DNA from: Xiphophorus maculatus
Taxonomy: Eukaryota; Chordata; Actinopteri; Cyprinodontiformes; Poeciliidae
Length of the DNA stretch: 64,000 nt
Assembly (NCBI RefSeq): GCF_002775205.1
Contig: NC_036460.1
Span: forward strand, 2,114,056 to 2,178,055
Direction: 5' to 3'
Shown: in pieces, positions 20,318 to 31,670 of the stretch
Numbering within the stretch: the stretch's first letter is position 1
Layout: each line of letters begins with the position of its first letter
The notes under the pieces: generated by a model
Databases searched by the model: none
The model's input: the letters and a program-made list of their open reading frames with translations, nothing else
Told to the model about the DNA's origin: nothing
Translations under genes and position numbers: made by a program

Positions 20318-21298
20318 ACTGAAAAAAACTAAATCTCAAATATTTTTGGTCCAATTTGTTTATCTCCGTACATTTGAAGCTGACGATAACTTTTCAGGAA
20401 AATAGGAATATAGGAGCTTGTATTACTTAAATAACTCTTAATTATTGATAAAAGTATTAGGGTCAGGCTATGAGAATTAAGTTAGGAGAAAAATAATGAG
20501 GAAAAACGCTGTAGCGTTCTGACAATTACGTCAATATTAAGAGATTAAAATTTTACAACAGTAAGTTGAAATAGTACAAGAATTTGAGAAAAATAAGCAG
20601 TAATATTAAGAGAATAAAGTCTTAAGACAAAAAGTCATAATATAAAGAGAAATAAAAGTCATAATAATACAATAATAGTAATATTACTATATTAAAGTCC
20701 TAATTATATAATAAAAGCTGAGGAAAAAGTAACAATAATGTGAGATTAATGACATTATTACCAGAATAAATTCATAAAACTCACAACAATAAAGTTGAAA
20801 TAATATGAAGGTAAACTATTAATATTAACAGATTAGTTTTAATATTAGTAGAATCAAGTATTAATTTATGATAACTTGTACAAAAAAATATTTGGAAAAA
20901 ATTAGGAATGTTGAGCATCTTGTGAAGTTAAACTTTGGTATCAGTTTTACAAATAAAAACTTCTGACAAATTATTATCAATAGCAGGATTTGGGCAAACA
21001 ACAGTATTTGTATTTTTTCTAGTAATTTTATGACTTTATTCTGGTGATTTTGTAATAAAACAATAAATTTAAAAAAAGTCTTAGTCCGCCCCAATAGAAA
21101 AATGTCTTGATACAAGTAAAAAAATAAAATAAAAATCTGCCAGTGAATATTTTTAAATCAACATCCAAGAATCATTGGCTTAAAACAAGCTCCTATATTT
21201 GCTGAAAAGTTATTTGTGACTTTTGTCTCAGTTCAACTGAAGACATTTGCAGTAGAAAGTTGATTAAAACGCGGAGATATTTAGTATATTTGCAGTGT
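20318..21298. mobile_element. palindromic MITE copy with AT-rich insertion
   Basis: It starts CACTGAAAAAAACTAAATCT and ends ATTTAGTATATTTGCAGTG. The flanks carry the family signatures AACTTTTCAGGAAAA/AGGAGCTTGTATTACTT on the left and ACAAGCTCCTATATTTGCTG on the right. The same family recurs at 35184, 36640, 37341 and 45786. The middle (about 20440-21060) is filled with degenerate AATAAAGTCATAATA-type repeats. Confidence 0.6.
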
Positions 21299-22261
21299 TG
21301 TTTGTTTAGAGTGAAGCCGGTGAAAGAGCGAACCGACCCAGATCCAAAATTCACCGTTTGACTTTTTAATGATAATAATTCAGCTTTCATAATAATTCAG
21401 GAATCCGAGTTCATCCAGGTGAAACCGCCTGAGTCACATTTGGCCCCTGAAGTGGAAACGAGTATGGCTTCAGGACAGAGAATAAAAACATTTAGAAGTA
21501 TTTCAGAATCCTGACTGAAACCGAAACATTTCAAACGACTGCTACAGCCCCGCTCTAGATCTCCATCCAGTGACGGCTCCATCTCAGGCAACTTTGTCCA
21601 ATCAGAAACCGGAGTCCGGCTTTTAGTTACCACGACAACAGCAGCGCTCCGATCCTGAAGCTAACCGTCGTATTTAAGGCTTTAGTCGCTGTGCAGCATC
21701 ACTCTGTAGGCATGGGCAGTGGCATCAGGGCTTTAACTAGGCCGGCTTCTGAAACTGCTAAAACTTTCTGCCAGTCAGTTTGCTTAAAGAAAGGTGACAA
21801 CATTTCCTATCAGTTACAACAGAAAGATAAATGAAAAGTTTCTGACAAAATTATTGAGTCTTTATTGAGTCTAACGTATTCACGGGCCAAGAAAATAAAA
21901 ATACAACTAAATTCAAGCACATAAAGTCTAATTTTTTTGTTTTTTCATCATAGATCCAAAACATAATAATGATTTTTCTGGATTAAATCTAGTTTTAAAT
22001 TCTTTTGGGTTTGACTGAACAAATGTATTCTCAGGATTTGGATAATTTTCCTTCAAAACATTTTAATTAAAAAAAGCTAATTTAGGGGGAAAAAAGTTTG
22101 GATAGATGTGGTTCTACTTATTATAAAAAGATTAATACTTTGTGTTGTACTTAACATTTTTTTATTATGTTGGAAATAATTTTATTCTGATTAAAAATAA
22201 AATTACCATCTGGACCAATTATTTCTGATAGACGGGTCAAATCATTATCATTCTTGAATTG

Positions 22262-22308
22262 CAGTTGGGGGCCACAAATGGCCCCGGGCTGCACTTTGGA
22301 CACCCCTG
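22262..22308 (-). mobile_element. hAT (Charlie-like) terminal fragment
   Basis: Read in reverse it starts CAGGGGTGTCCAAAGTGCAG and continues into a GGCCATTTGTGGCC-type palindrome, a typical hAT terminus in vertebrates. The other end is not identified. A second copy is at 36855-36911. Confidence 0.65.
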
Positions 22309-22796
22309 ACCTAAATCATCAATCCACTGTGCAGCTAAGATTGTTAGTAAATATACTCCTCCCATCCAAAGGGGGCGCCAAATAAGAAAGATGATGACTC
22401 AGAAAACCAACAATGTTTTTACGAAATACAGCCAAAACAGTTCTGAAACTGTCAGAAGTGTTAGTTTTTTCCACCTCATTGTCGCCCCCTATGAGGCTGG
22501 AGGAGAAACTGCATTTCTGAGTGAACCTGAGCTGAAATAGTCAGAACATGGACAGAATGAGGCTGAAATTCCTCAGATTGGGGGAAGTTCTGATTGTGAA
22601 ACTGGAAAACTAGCCAACAGTTATCTAAACATGTGAAAATACAGTTAGCAAGCTATGGCTAGCATGTCCGACTAATTAACCACTTATCAAACTATAATTA
22701 AAACCTGTTTAGGATTGTATTTGAAATGTAATCAATTACAAATTTATTGATGGAACTTGACTCAATGCTGTGTTTTGATTATTGATTCTATGTTGT

Positions 22797-22890
22797 GTTT
22801 CTGTGTTTGTAATGATGTAAAGCACTTCGAAATGCCTTGCTGCTGAAATGTGCTATACAAATAAAATTTGATTGATTGATTGATTGATAA
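22797..22890 (+). mobile_element. LINE-2-like 3' tail with (TGAT)n
   Basis: TGTAAAGCACTTCGAAATG, then TGCTATACAAATAAAATTTG and (ATTG)n, is the characteristic 3' end of fish L2 elements or L2-tailed SINEs. It is severely 5'-truncated. Confidence 0.7.
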
Positions 22891-23600
22891 AAGGGTGAGA
22901 AAATAACTAATATTCCACATAATCTGCCTGTTTTTTGGAAATAACACAGAGATTATTTTATACCCTCTTTCCCTGAAACATTCTCCTTAACATATTGGAC
23001 CATAAAATGACTTACCGAACCGCTCAGTAGAAATCCGGCATAAGATTTTTGTTTTAGTCTTAATAAATTTTAAAAATGCATCAAGAAATCGCCTACTGAG
23101 TGGACTACACTTTTTTTTTTAACGGCAACTCGAGAAATAGCTGCAGTTGATTCAGGCCGTAATAGACCAAAGGACGGGAAAGAGCGCGAGAATTAGATCA
23201 GATAACAGGAAGGCTGTTCAGTTTTCAACTTTGTTTGTAATTGAAGTTTGTCAATTAGGAAACATTGGCAGCCTGTTGGAAAGCTCAAAGTTGAAGTAAA
23301 GATTTAAATCTTCAATTGAATACCAACAGAAATATTAGCTATGCTAAGTGTGCTAATGGCTAATAGGGAGCTAAATACTCTATAGCTATGATGCTAAAAG
23401 ACCAAGACGCTAAAGACTAAGTGTGACCCAAACTTCAATCCAAATGGTCCTCCACACACAGTGTGACGTCTCCTCTTATAAATTAAACAACGCTGACGGC
23501 AGAAAAGCTAGCTAACTTTTTATTAAATATTGAGCAGGAAATCAATCCGTTCCTATTTATTTACTTTTTCTTTTCTGTTTTAAATTAATGCATTAGAGGA
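22891..23600. other. intergenic; no gene seen
   Basis: No ORF, repeat structure or splice-framed exon could be supported here. Confidence 0.4.
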
Positions 23601-23639
23601 AGTTTCCGGATGCTTGTTGTGATTTGTGGGCGGATGTTT

Positions 23640-23763
23640 CTGAGAACCTGGAACCGGCCCACGCCCCCTCCCTCCAAACGAACCCCAGGATCCACAGGAA
23701 GTGGGTTTGCTGCTCAACGCTAACAGAAATCAAACCGATTCACAGAGACGAATCAGGAAAGAG
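23640..23763 (+). promoter_or_regulatory. possible promoter and non-coding first exon
   Basis: A GC box (CCCACGCCCCCTCCC, about 23657-23671) is followed by sequence ending AGGAAAGAG and a strong GTGAGT donor at 23764. It resembles a plus-strand 5' UTR exon, but no downstream plus-strand coding exon could be linked. Confidence 0.25.
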
Positions 23764-23984
23764 GTGAGTAGATGCGCTGAAGAGGGAGGAGTCGGCATCA
23801 CACGCCGTTCCGACAGGACGCCTTCGCTTCACATTAACCAGACTTAAATACGGCCTGACGGAGTTTCTGCTCCTTCTGCCAAACTTTTACATTTCTACAG
23901 TTCAAGTAGGGCGAGCTACAGATCCACAACAACTAAAGAACTACAAGAAAACCTGGCGAGGAGAAGGGGAAAGTTCAGAACTGC

Positions 23985-24260
23985 AAAGCAAAGCCGAGCC
24001 GAGCCTTCGGGGCGGAGATGAGAACCCGTGGTTCCAGGACTTCCTGAAGCTCGCCTCTAGGCGCTTGTAAGGCCACGAATGCTGAGAAAAGTCGTGAAAC
24101 TGAGAAGTGCTGCGGCGGTCCGGAGCGGCGACGCTCGAGCTCGGGAAGCTTCCACTGAGCAGCCTCCCAGCCTCGGCGGTCTCCACATCCCCAAGGCGCC
24201 ATGCGGCGCCGCACCGTGCAGCGCCGCACGGCGAGGCGTGGCGCCGCCGGTCCATCACAC
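23985..24260. other. GC-rich CpG-dense patch with inverted repeats
   Basis: The patch stands out from the AT-rich flanks and contains several CGGCGCC/GGCGCC palindromes (24195-24245) able to form hairpins. Overlapping ORFs on both strands reflect composition rather than genes. It may lie in the fam222b 3' UTR. Confidence 0.4.
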
Positions 24261-24738
24261 GAAGCCAAACTATGAAACTCTGGAGCAGAACTGGGCGATA
24301 AATCGATCACATCGATTAATCAAATTTTAGTTTTCTGAAGATTAAAAGTTCTGGATTTTTTTTCATAAATGCTCTCATTGGGTCGGAGTGATGTCATGGC
24401 GGCCATCTTGTTTGACAAGCGTTTTTTTTTTACAGCTTCTGTTCATTTGGACTTTGGATTCAGTTCAACTTGATGGCGAAATATTAGAGCCAGGCTACAA
24501 GTGCAGAAACTTGATTCTGGTAAAATTGTGTCTTTATTTTGCTAAAATTATGACTATATTCGCATAATTGAATAATTAAAACTTTTTGCATTGTGGCCCA
24601 GACACTCAGAGGGAATCATAAAATAAACTTTAGAAAATATTTTTGTATTTTCTTTTTCAGAAAAGAAAGCGATTTTTATCGCCCGGCTCTGCTCAGCAGG
24701 TCGAAGTGCTGTTGGGAACAAACGGGTCGATGTGGAGT

Positions 24739-26871
24739 CTAATGGTAGCCTTGGTGATGATGGCCGCCGCCGCGGTGCATCTTATGCATCATTTCCACGC
24801 TCTGCTCCTGCATGCCGGGTATCTGGAAATCCTCGCCGAGGAAATCCACGCTGTGCTGCAGCAGCTTGGGCTGGCCGGCGGAGCCGTCCTTCCCCGGCCG
24901 GTACTTGGCTCCCGGGATGCGCTCTGCGGCGGCGTGTCCGCCCTGGAAGCCCACCGGCAGGTCCTGAGGAATGTTCCCGTTGTTTCCGGCGGCGCCCGGG
25001 ACAGCGCCCCACGCCGGCTGCAGGTAGTGGCCGTTCAGGTAGGAGCAGTTGGCGGAGGAGGGGGGCAGCGTTTTGTCTGCGGCGTGCTTCGGTGGGAAGA
25101 CGTGCGCGGCGGCGGGCGGCTTGTGGCCGTAGCTCAGGCCGTGGGAGGGGAAGGCGCACTCAGCCACCGGATCCAGCCGCGGGGTTTTGCAGGGGTGCGC
25201 TCCCTCTGGCGGCTGCTGCATGTGGGCCAGCTGGTGCTGCGCCCAGGAGCGCTGCTGCTGCTGCAGATGCTGCTGCAGATGCTGCTGCAGATGCTGCTGC
25301 TGGTGCTTCTGCTGCAGCAGGTGCTGCTGCATCTGCTTGTCGCTGTCCGGGTGGAAAGCAGCCATGTTGTTGTTGCTGCAGGCCGGGGCGGGAGCCGGAG
25401 CGGCCGGCTTGTCCATCAGCAGGCAGCTGGAGACGCCGCCGCCGGCCCCCGAGGCATGCTGGGAAACCCTGGAGCTGGCGCTGATGAGCTGGTTGCGGCT
25501 GATAGGGCTGGGGTTGGCGATCTGGCCCTCGCAGACGGACGTGGCGCCCATGCCGGCGCGCGCCTGGCACAGCTGGTTGATCTGTAGCACAATGCTGCTC
25601 AGGTCGCCGGGCCGCGCCTGCTGCAGGCTGGCCGCCATGGACAGCGGGATGGTGGAGGTAGATACCGTCACGTTGGGCGGGGCGTCAGCGTCCGGCAGCT
25701 TGCGGGCGCCGTACGGAGGCGGCGGCAGGGCGGGGGGGCCCGGCGGCGCCGCCTGCATGGCCACGCTGTCCGGGACATGCCGCAGCTCCTGAGTCGCTCC
25801 CAAAGATTGCGCTGGAGCCGCCTGATGCTTCAGAGTTTGCATGTGAGGGAGGTGCTGCTGCGGCATGGCGGCGTCACAGGGCGCCACGTCCTGAGGGGGC
25901 GGCTGCCGCTGAACGGCGGGTGGATGCGTCAGCCTCTGCTGCTGCTGCAGAGCCTGAGACTGAGCCATGCTCCTCTGGTGATGCTGCAGTGCCATGGGGT
26001 GCGCCAGGTTCTGCTGCGGATGCTCCGCCCCCTGCTTCTGAGCGGCCAGGTGCGGGAGGTTTAAAGTGCTGGGCGCGGCGTATGGGCCGCTCTGAGGGTT
26101 CATGGCGGCTTTCAGCTGCAGCCGCGTGCGGCAGCCGTCCGGCTGCTTGATGAGGCCCCGGGGAGGCGCGCGGAGGACGGTCAGGAGCCCGGCGCCGGCG
26201 GCCAGCTGCGGAGGGTACGGGCTGTGGCGCTGCGCGGACGACGACGTGTCCAGGCCGTTGACGGTGCGGCGGACGTGCTTCTTCTGAGGAACCTTGATGC
26301 TGTTTGGGAAGATCTGGATGCTCAGAGGTTTGTCGGCGACTTTCTTAGCATAGGCGTCCAACTCTGCAGGCGTCGGATGGGTGGCAGATCTCATCTTCTG
26401 TGTGGTTTCCCCTGAAACGTTCAGTCAGTCGACATTAAAACAGCATTTAGACATGAGGCAGGAAAATCTGCATTCACCTGTAACAACCGATAGATTACAT
26501 CTTTTTAACCAGTTTATTGTATTTACTGTTTATCTTAACTTTTCATTTTAACCAAAGATCCTTATAGGGACAAGTTTTGCAAATTAAGTAATGCTAAAGA
26601 CTTGATGCATGTTATTGTTTACATCCAGAAATTTCACATGTGCACAACACTGGAGGGCAAAAAGACGATTCTTTCACATGCCGTCCATAGCTGCGGTAGA
26701 AATATGTCTACAAAAGCAGTTTTCCTAAAATCTGATCGTGAAATATGCTTACATTTTTGAAGTCCAGTGTTCATCTGCGTGCGGTGAAGAAGTCGGATGG
26801 CGGGGTCACCTGACGCTGGCAGGCAAGCCAGCATGTCACTGCTCCTCTACTGCAGCGTCCCTCTCATCGTC
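24739..26871 (-). CDS. fam222b: FAM222B protein, two coding exons
   Basis: Exon 1 carries a short 5' UTR and codons 26753-26834 (MLACLPASGDPAIRLLHRTQ, then MNTGLQK); an acceptor-like CTTGTCTCCAG precedes it at 26872. It ends in phase 1 at a GTAAGC donor. Exon 2 (24739-26411) follows CGTTTCAG and completes Trp as KWETTQKM. The joined product is 584 residues. The conserved head HPTPAELDAYAKKVADKPLS, IFPNSIKVPQKKHVRRTVNG and LDTS, the central DAPPNVTVSTSTIPLSMA with VCEGQIANPSPISR, and the Tyr-rich end identify FAM222B rather than FAM222A. Gln/His-rich tracts lie around residues 330-420 (CAG/CTG repeats, 25255-25345). Function is poorly known; nuclear localisation is plausible. Confidence 0.93.
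25250..25345 (-). repeat. polyglutamine-coding CAG repeat in fam222b
   Basis: Imperfect CAG/CAC codons on the minus strand encode QQHLQQHLQQHLQQQQ-type sequence. The expansion appears larger than in the mammalian protein as recalled and is a likely length-polymorphic site. Confidence 0.75.
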
Positions 26872-28380
26872 CTGGAGACAAGCAGAGCCGCCGCTGGACG
26901 TTAGAATACAAAGATAATAAAACACAAGCTGATGTCAATTTGGAATCAAGTTAACGCAAGCATGTGAAATTATTGCCGCATTATTTGTCGTAGAATGTTT
27001 AGGGTTCAAAGTTTTCTCAAAACTCCACTTCTGTCAGAGTTTGTAATGATTTTAAACTGAGTTTTTCTTTGGTTAAAAACCTAAAATGCATAAAAACGTA
27101 TTTGTTTTATCAGATATATGACTGTATGTATGGACACAATCCTCCTCCCACACAGTTGAATCAAATGAGTGATTCAAAACCAACCTGGTTTGATTCAGCT
27201 GTCAAACCAGGAATTCATCTAGGAAACGCTTCTGTTAGATGCCTCTTTGTAAACCTTCAGCCTCAGTTTAACTGTCCCAAACAAGCCGTACTTCTCCGGT
27301 TTTTTCTGTCACAAACTTTAACATTTAACCTGAGATGGAACGAGTGAGTGACTCTGCTGGAACGTCCAGTCCTGGAAAGGTTAGCGGATGTTTTAAACAT
27401 TTCCCGCTTGTGAATCATCTCTGGTGAATTTGTTCCTTGGCGTTGCATTAACTCATGCTTCAGTCATCAGGGAGCGGCTCGAGTATCTGATCAATTAACG
27501 ACTAGAAATCAGATTTAAATCATATCTGAACCTTTCAAAACACAGTTTTATTATGATCTGGTGCACACTTTAAGAGGCGACCATGTGACAGGTGCTCATA
27601 AAACTCATGAGTCATGTTGCAGAGCTGCATGTTTGAAATGCATCACAGGGCTTCCTAAACGAAGCCAAATCACACCAAAAGTCACTGCAGGCCGATTCGC
27701 AGCCCAGTAAACAGTTCCAGAAAGCAGATCAATAACAGAATCATAATGAGCTCCAGTTCACTGGAAGAGCATATTCATGCAGACATTTATCATCCATTTA
27801 CAGGCTGATTCATCACTGATTCACGACTGATTGGAAACTCCTGGATTTCTCTAGAAAACTACGTGGAGAAAAGAGGCTCATTTCCTGTTGCACCATTAAA
27901 GACACACCGAGGACAAACTCAGACAATAATTCAGGTTCATAATGAGACATTAAAAGCAGAGACCTCATTATATTCTCAATTTAAAGCTTTTTTAGAGCAG
28001 GGCCTGGCCATACATTCAGCACAGAAACGTTAGCTCTGTAGTGTTGATCTCCTAGCTAACATTAGCACCGATCCATTATAAACAGCCCGAATCCGGCTAC
28101 TGAGCACGGACAGCGGGTTCCGCGGGGCCTCGGTGCTCCTCTGTCCGGATTTAAATGCCGTCGATGGGGAGTTTATCTCGAGTCAAACCCAATACATAAG
28201 GAGCTTCTTTGTGCTTGTTGTGACCAGGCCAGCTGCTCTGAAAACCTTAGCATTTTTAGCACCAGGAGCCACAGAAGACGCGTTAAACGCAATAATACTC
28301 ACTCCTCGCGAAGTTATGAGTAAAGCCGCTTCATTTTGTTGAAATTCAACAATAATAAATTAAAAATGAAGACACCATCC
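26872..28380 (-). other. fam222b 5' intron
   Basis: Non-coding sequence between the translated 5' exon and the GC-rich presumed promoter. No exons or repeats were recognised. Confidence 0.45.
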
Positions 28381-28520
28381 TCCGGCTGGCCGCTTCTCCG
28401 AGCTGCTGTCTGGCTACGGCAGCAACATCTGTTCCTCTCCTCCTTCTCCGGGCTCAGCGGCGGTGCGGAACCGGCTTAGAGGCGATCTACCGCCCCCTGC
28501 TGGCCGGGAGAGGAGGGACA
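28380..28520 (-). promoter_or_regulatory. GC-rich presumed fam222b promoter and 5' exon
   Basis: This is a CpG-rich patch upstream of fam222b, the only such block before the next gene. It carries a full CTCF core at 28491-28503. The untranslated first exon cannot be delimited. Confidence 0.45.
28491..28503 (-). promoter_or_regulatory. candidate CTCF site
   Basis: The minus strand reads CCAGCAGGGGGCG, a full match to CCASYAGRKGGCR. Position at the fam222b promoter strengthens the case. Confidence 0.45.
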
Positions 28521-28610
28521 AAAACATTTTCTGTCTCGGAACTAAACAGAAAACATCTTTATCGTTTACTAGTTTCCTAAACTATTAGATTATATCTTCA
28601 ACCAGAGGTG

Positions 28611-28760
28611 GGTAGAGCACCCAAATATTGTACTCAAGGAAGAGTAGCAACACTTCAACATATTTTTACTCAAGTAAAAGTAAAATGTAGCAAGAAATTA
28701 CTCAAGTGAGAATAAAAAAGTATTTGATAAAAAGTCTATTCAAGTGCAGAGTAACTGAAC
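28611..28760 (+). mobile_element. hAT-type repeat, left end
   Basis: It begins CAGAGGTGGGTAGAGCACCC and continues with ACTCAAGTAAAAGTAAAATG, a very common teleost hAT-derived repeat. A fragment of the opposite end of the same family lies near 61513. Confidence 0.65.
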
Positions 28761-29096
28761 AAATTATCATTCATTTGATATTTAAAAATTACATCATCAG
28801 ATGAACCAAAATGAAAATTTTGGTATTTTAAGGACCAACATGACATTTAATTTATATAGGTAAAAAAACAGCTCTTTAAAAATTGCAGAGATCAAAGGAG
28901 AAACATTTGACTTGTTTCCATAACAACTGATTAGAACCTCAAAGCTCAAATAATCCCTGAACTTTGACCCCAAATCCCAGAGGAGTTGAAAAGGAGAGGA
29001 CTACCGTCCATCATAGGGAGGATCTTATCCCAGACTCCAACATCTCTCTGCCCGGTTTCCCAACCAAACGGCCAGTCAGATTTAAAAAGGAGCAGC

Positions 29097-29866
29097 TTGA
29101 GAACAGAGATTTATTTAAATATTTCCAGGTAAGACATTTTTACAATACAAAAATAAAAAAAGGTGTTCCTCCAGAAGGTAATGCTGTTGTGAACATTTTT
29201 ACGAAAGCTTATACTCACCTCCCTTGTAAAATTGTTTCCAAACTATATAAAGGGTTGCAGAAACTTAATGGAAATAACACCTTGAACATTAAGTCTAAAT
29301 GGGAAAGAGAATTGGGAGTAATAATTACAGAGGATGATTGGCTTTCAATGTGTGTGACACAACAGACATCTACTAGCTCCAAAAGATGGAAGGAATTCGG
29401 ATGGAAGTGCTTAATCAGATACTTTATTACACCTCAAATTACTAGTAGACATAGAGGAGAAGAACAGCAATGTTGGAGACAGTGTGGCCATCAGAACGCC
29501 AACCACTCTCATGTATTTTGGTCCTGCCCAAAGTTGGCAACTTATTGGGATGAAATCTGTCAGACTACTGGGATAATTTTGGGGTATGTCATCCCCAAGG
29601 ACCCTAGAATTTTTCTGCTGGGGTTGATGTCCGAAAAGGTGTTTCAAAAAGAAGATCAGTACCTTTTTAAAGTTCTGTCAATTGCAAGCAAAAAAGCAAT
29701 TACACGGTCTTGGCTAAAGAAACTCCCACCACAGCTGAACCACTGGCGAGATGTCGTGGAGGAGATTCACTCCATGGAAAAACTGACATATCTTTTACGT
29801 ATGAAAGGACATTCTTACAACAAACGCTGGTCTAAATGGCTGACGTACAAGAGCAAGGAAGCATAA
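29097..29866 (+). pseudogene. L1 ORF2 C-terminal fragment
   Basis: The frame (also open in the flanking DNA back to 28964) reads ENRDLFKYFQVRHF, WKEFGWKCLIRYFITP, CWRQCGHQNANHSHVFWSC and a basic C-terminus ending KSKEA. The Cys/His segment (C...C.......H...C) and surrounding Trp-rich blocks are the post-RT region of fish L1 ORF2. The endonuclease and reverse transcriptase are absent because of 5' truncation. Confidence 0.85.
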
Positions 29867-30005
29867 CAAGGTGTATCATCCTGTAATGTATTATTTTGTT
29901 TCTGTCTTTCTACTTATCTAAGTATCAGTGCCCCTAGTTCTGTGTGAGTGTGTTGTATGTTTTATTGTAATGAAAAATGTTAAATAAAGAGTATAAAAAA
30001 AAAAA
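29097..30005 (+). mobile_element. 5'-truncated L1 LINE with poly(A) tail and target duplication
   Basis: The 3' end of an L1-type ORF2, a short 3' UTR, AATAAA (about 29983) and a poly(A) tail are present. AAAAAGGAGCAGC directly precedes the element (29084-29096) and recurs after the tail (30006-30018). The reconstructed empty site matches another repeat copy near 18010-18050, which confirms the insertion boundaries. It is a dead-on-arrival insertion. Confidence 0.85.
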
Positions 30006-30018
30006 AAAAAGGAGCAGC

Positions 30019-31670
30019 AAAAGCAAATGAGGTGGATAAGCTCATAACTGATGTTGTCGTCCAGGACATCTTACCTTGGAACATCGTCTCTGCTGCATGA
30101 ATGTTGAGATGTTCATACAGCAAGTCTTCAGTCAGAGGCCGCTCCTGATTCACTGGAAGACTGACTGCTACTGGAGATCCTTCCTGACTACAACTCTGAA
30201 TATACCTGGATGATACAAGTTACATTTTACTTTCCTTTGGAATAAATAAAGTATTTTTCAATTTAATTGGATGAAATAAAATATTTTCAATTGCTTGAAA
30301 TTTGTTTTAGATTTTAATTATTTGGCCACTTTTCTTTGTAAAAGTGCCAAAAACAATCTTCATTTTTTATTCAGACAAACTCGGGCCAGGCCCGACTTTA
30401 CTTAAAACAGTTCCCATTGTGGCAAAACAATAACAACCATCGAAAATCAAAATAGTTACAGCAGTCAGATTTATTAAAATGGCGGTTAAGAGCGAGCACA
30501 TACAGATGGATGACATGCCAATAACGAAAACATTTTGGAGCTCATGGCTTCTTCAGAGACACAGTGCACATCAGTTTTCTACACCAGCTGCCGCTGTCGT
30601 TTTTTCTGCCTGATGTCGAGTCTGGATCGGCGTTCAGTTCCCAAACGGACGGATTCTGAACAGCAGAGCGGAGCTAAAGCGAAGCATGATGACGTTAGCG
30701 TGGCATGATCAACAGTACCAGGAGGTAAAAGACTGATATTTCATAAGAGTCAAATAAATCAGCCGAGATATGAACCACCAAACAAAGTGCTTTTCTCTAA
30801 AACAAACTAATAAACATGGCTTTGCATCTGCAGGAAACTATGAGATTTAAACCGACACATTATGTTTTTATATTCAAATCTATCAACATTTCTCCTACAG
30901 AAGTAACTCAAAGCCATTAGGAGCTTTTCAATTCCTCACTAAATGTTCTTTAGTTTGCATCATTTCCCATTAAAACCGCAGCTAACCACTACAAGCTAAC
31001 AGTGTTTACGTATAAAGAGGATTTTTTTTTTCTACCCGTTTTATTTTCCTGCAAAAATGTTTTATATCAATAAAGTTTTCAGAGGGGAAAAAAAATCATT
31101 TCAATTGTCGACCAAAACAACCGTTTTAGATTACAAGCACCTTTGTTACAAAAAGAAAATGACCTGTTAAAGCATTTAGTTAATAAAACTGACAACTAAA
31201 ATCACTTTTACACAAAACTAAAAATATATGTATATATTTATATATCTGATTATCTACAGAACACAAGTGTCTCCCATGAGAGAGGTATATAAATAAACAA
31301 AAATCCCTGGAACAGACCCAACACAGTAGCTTATTCTTATCAAAAAGACGAAGGAATAAACAGCAAATTAAATATGTCACATTAAAAAGTTTGATGCATA
31401 TAATGCGGATCAGAATCAGCAGGTCGTCTACCTTCAGCTCTCCTTTTTTAAATAACACACATACAGCCCCAAACATCTGAATAAATAAGTACGGATAGCA
31501 AAATATTCCCACGTTTCAAGACGATGAGCAGTGCATGCAGATGTTCTGGTCCTGCGTGAAGTAAGGCACCAGAGGTTTCCAGAATCCTCCCGGTACGCAG
31601 AGGAGCCGCGGAGAACAACGCGCCTCCACGTGTTCAAGGCAGTCAGTGGTGCACCCGGACCGGGCCGCGC
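30019..31670 (-). other. flot2 3' UTR and downstream spacer
   Basis: No coding exon is seen. The stretch directly left of the flot2 stop (31671) is probably 3' UTR. TTTATT at about 31040-31050 could be a minus-strand AATAAA but is not certain. ERAL1, which separates these genes in human, was not found. Confidence 0.45.

Noticed and set aside
23941-24330. ORFs of 83-111 codons on both strands in the GC-rich patch
   Set aside because: Composition-driven, with no splice or domain support and frames open on both strands.
24643-25792. Plus-strand ORFs of 314, 250 and 201 codons opposite fam222b
   Set aside because: They are antisense shadows of the GC- and CAG-rich fam222b exon, with low-complexity Leu/Cys/Ala/Arg composition.
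28964-29866. A 300-codon plus-strand ORF as a host gene
   Set aside because: From 29097 it is the C-terminal part of L1 ORF2 with poly(A) and target duplication; the first 44 codons are flanking DNA read by chance.
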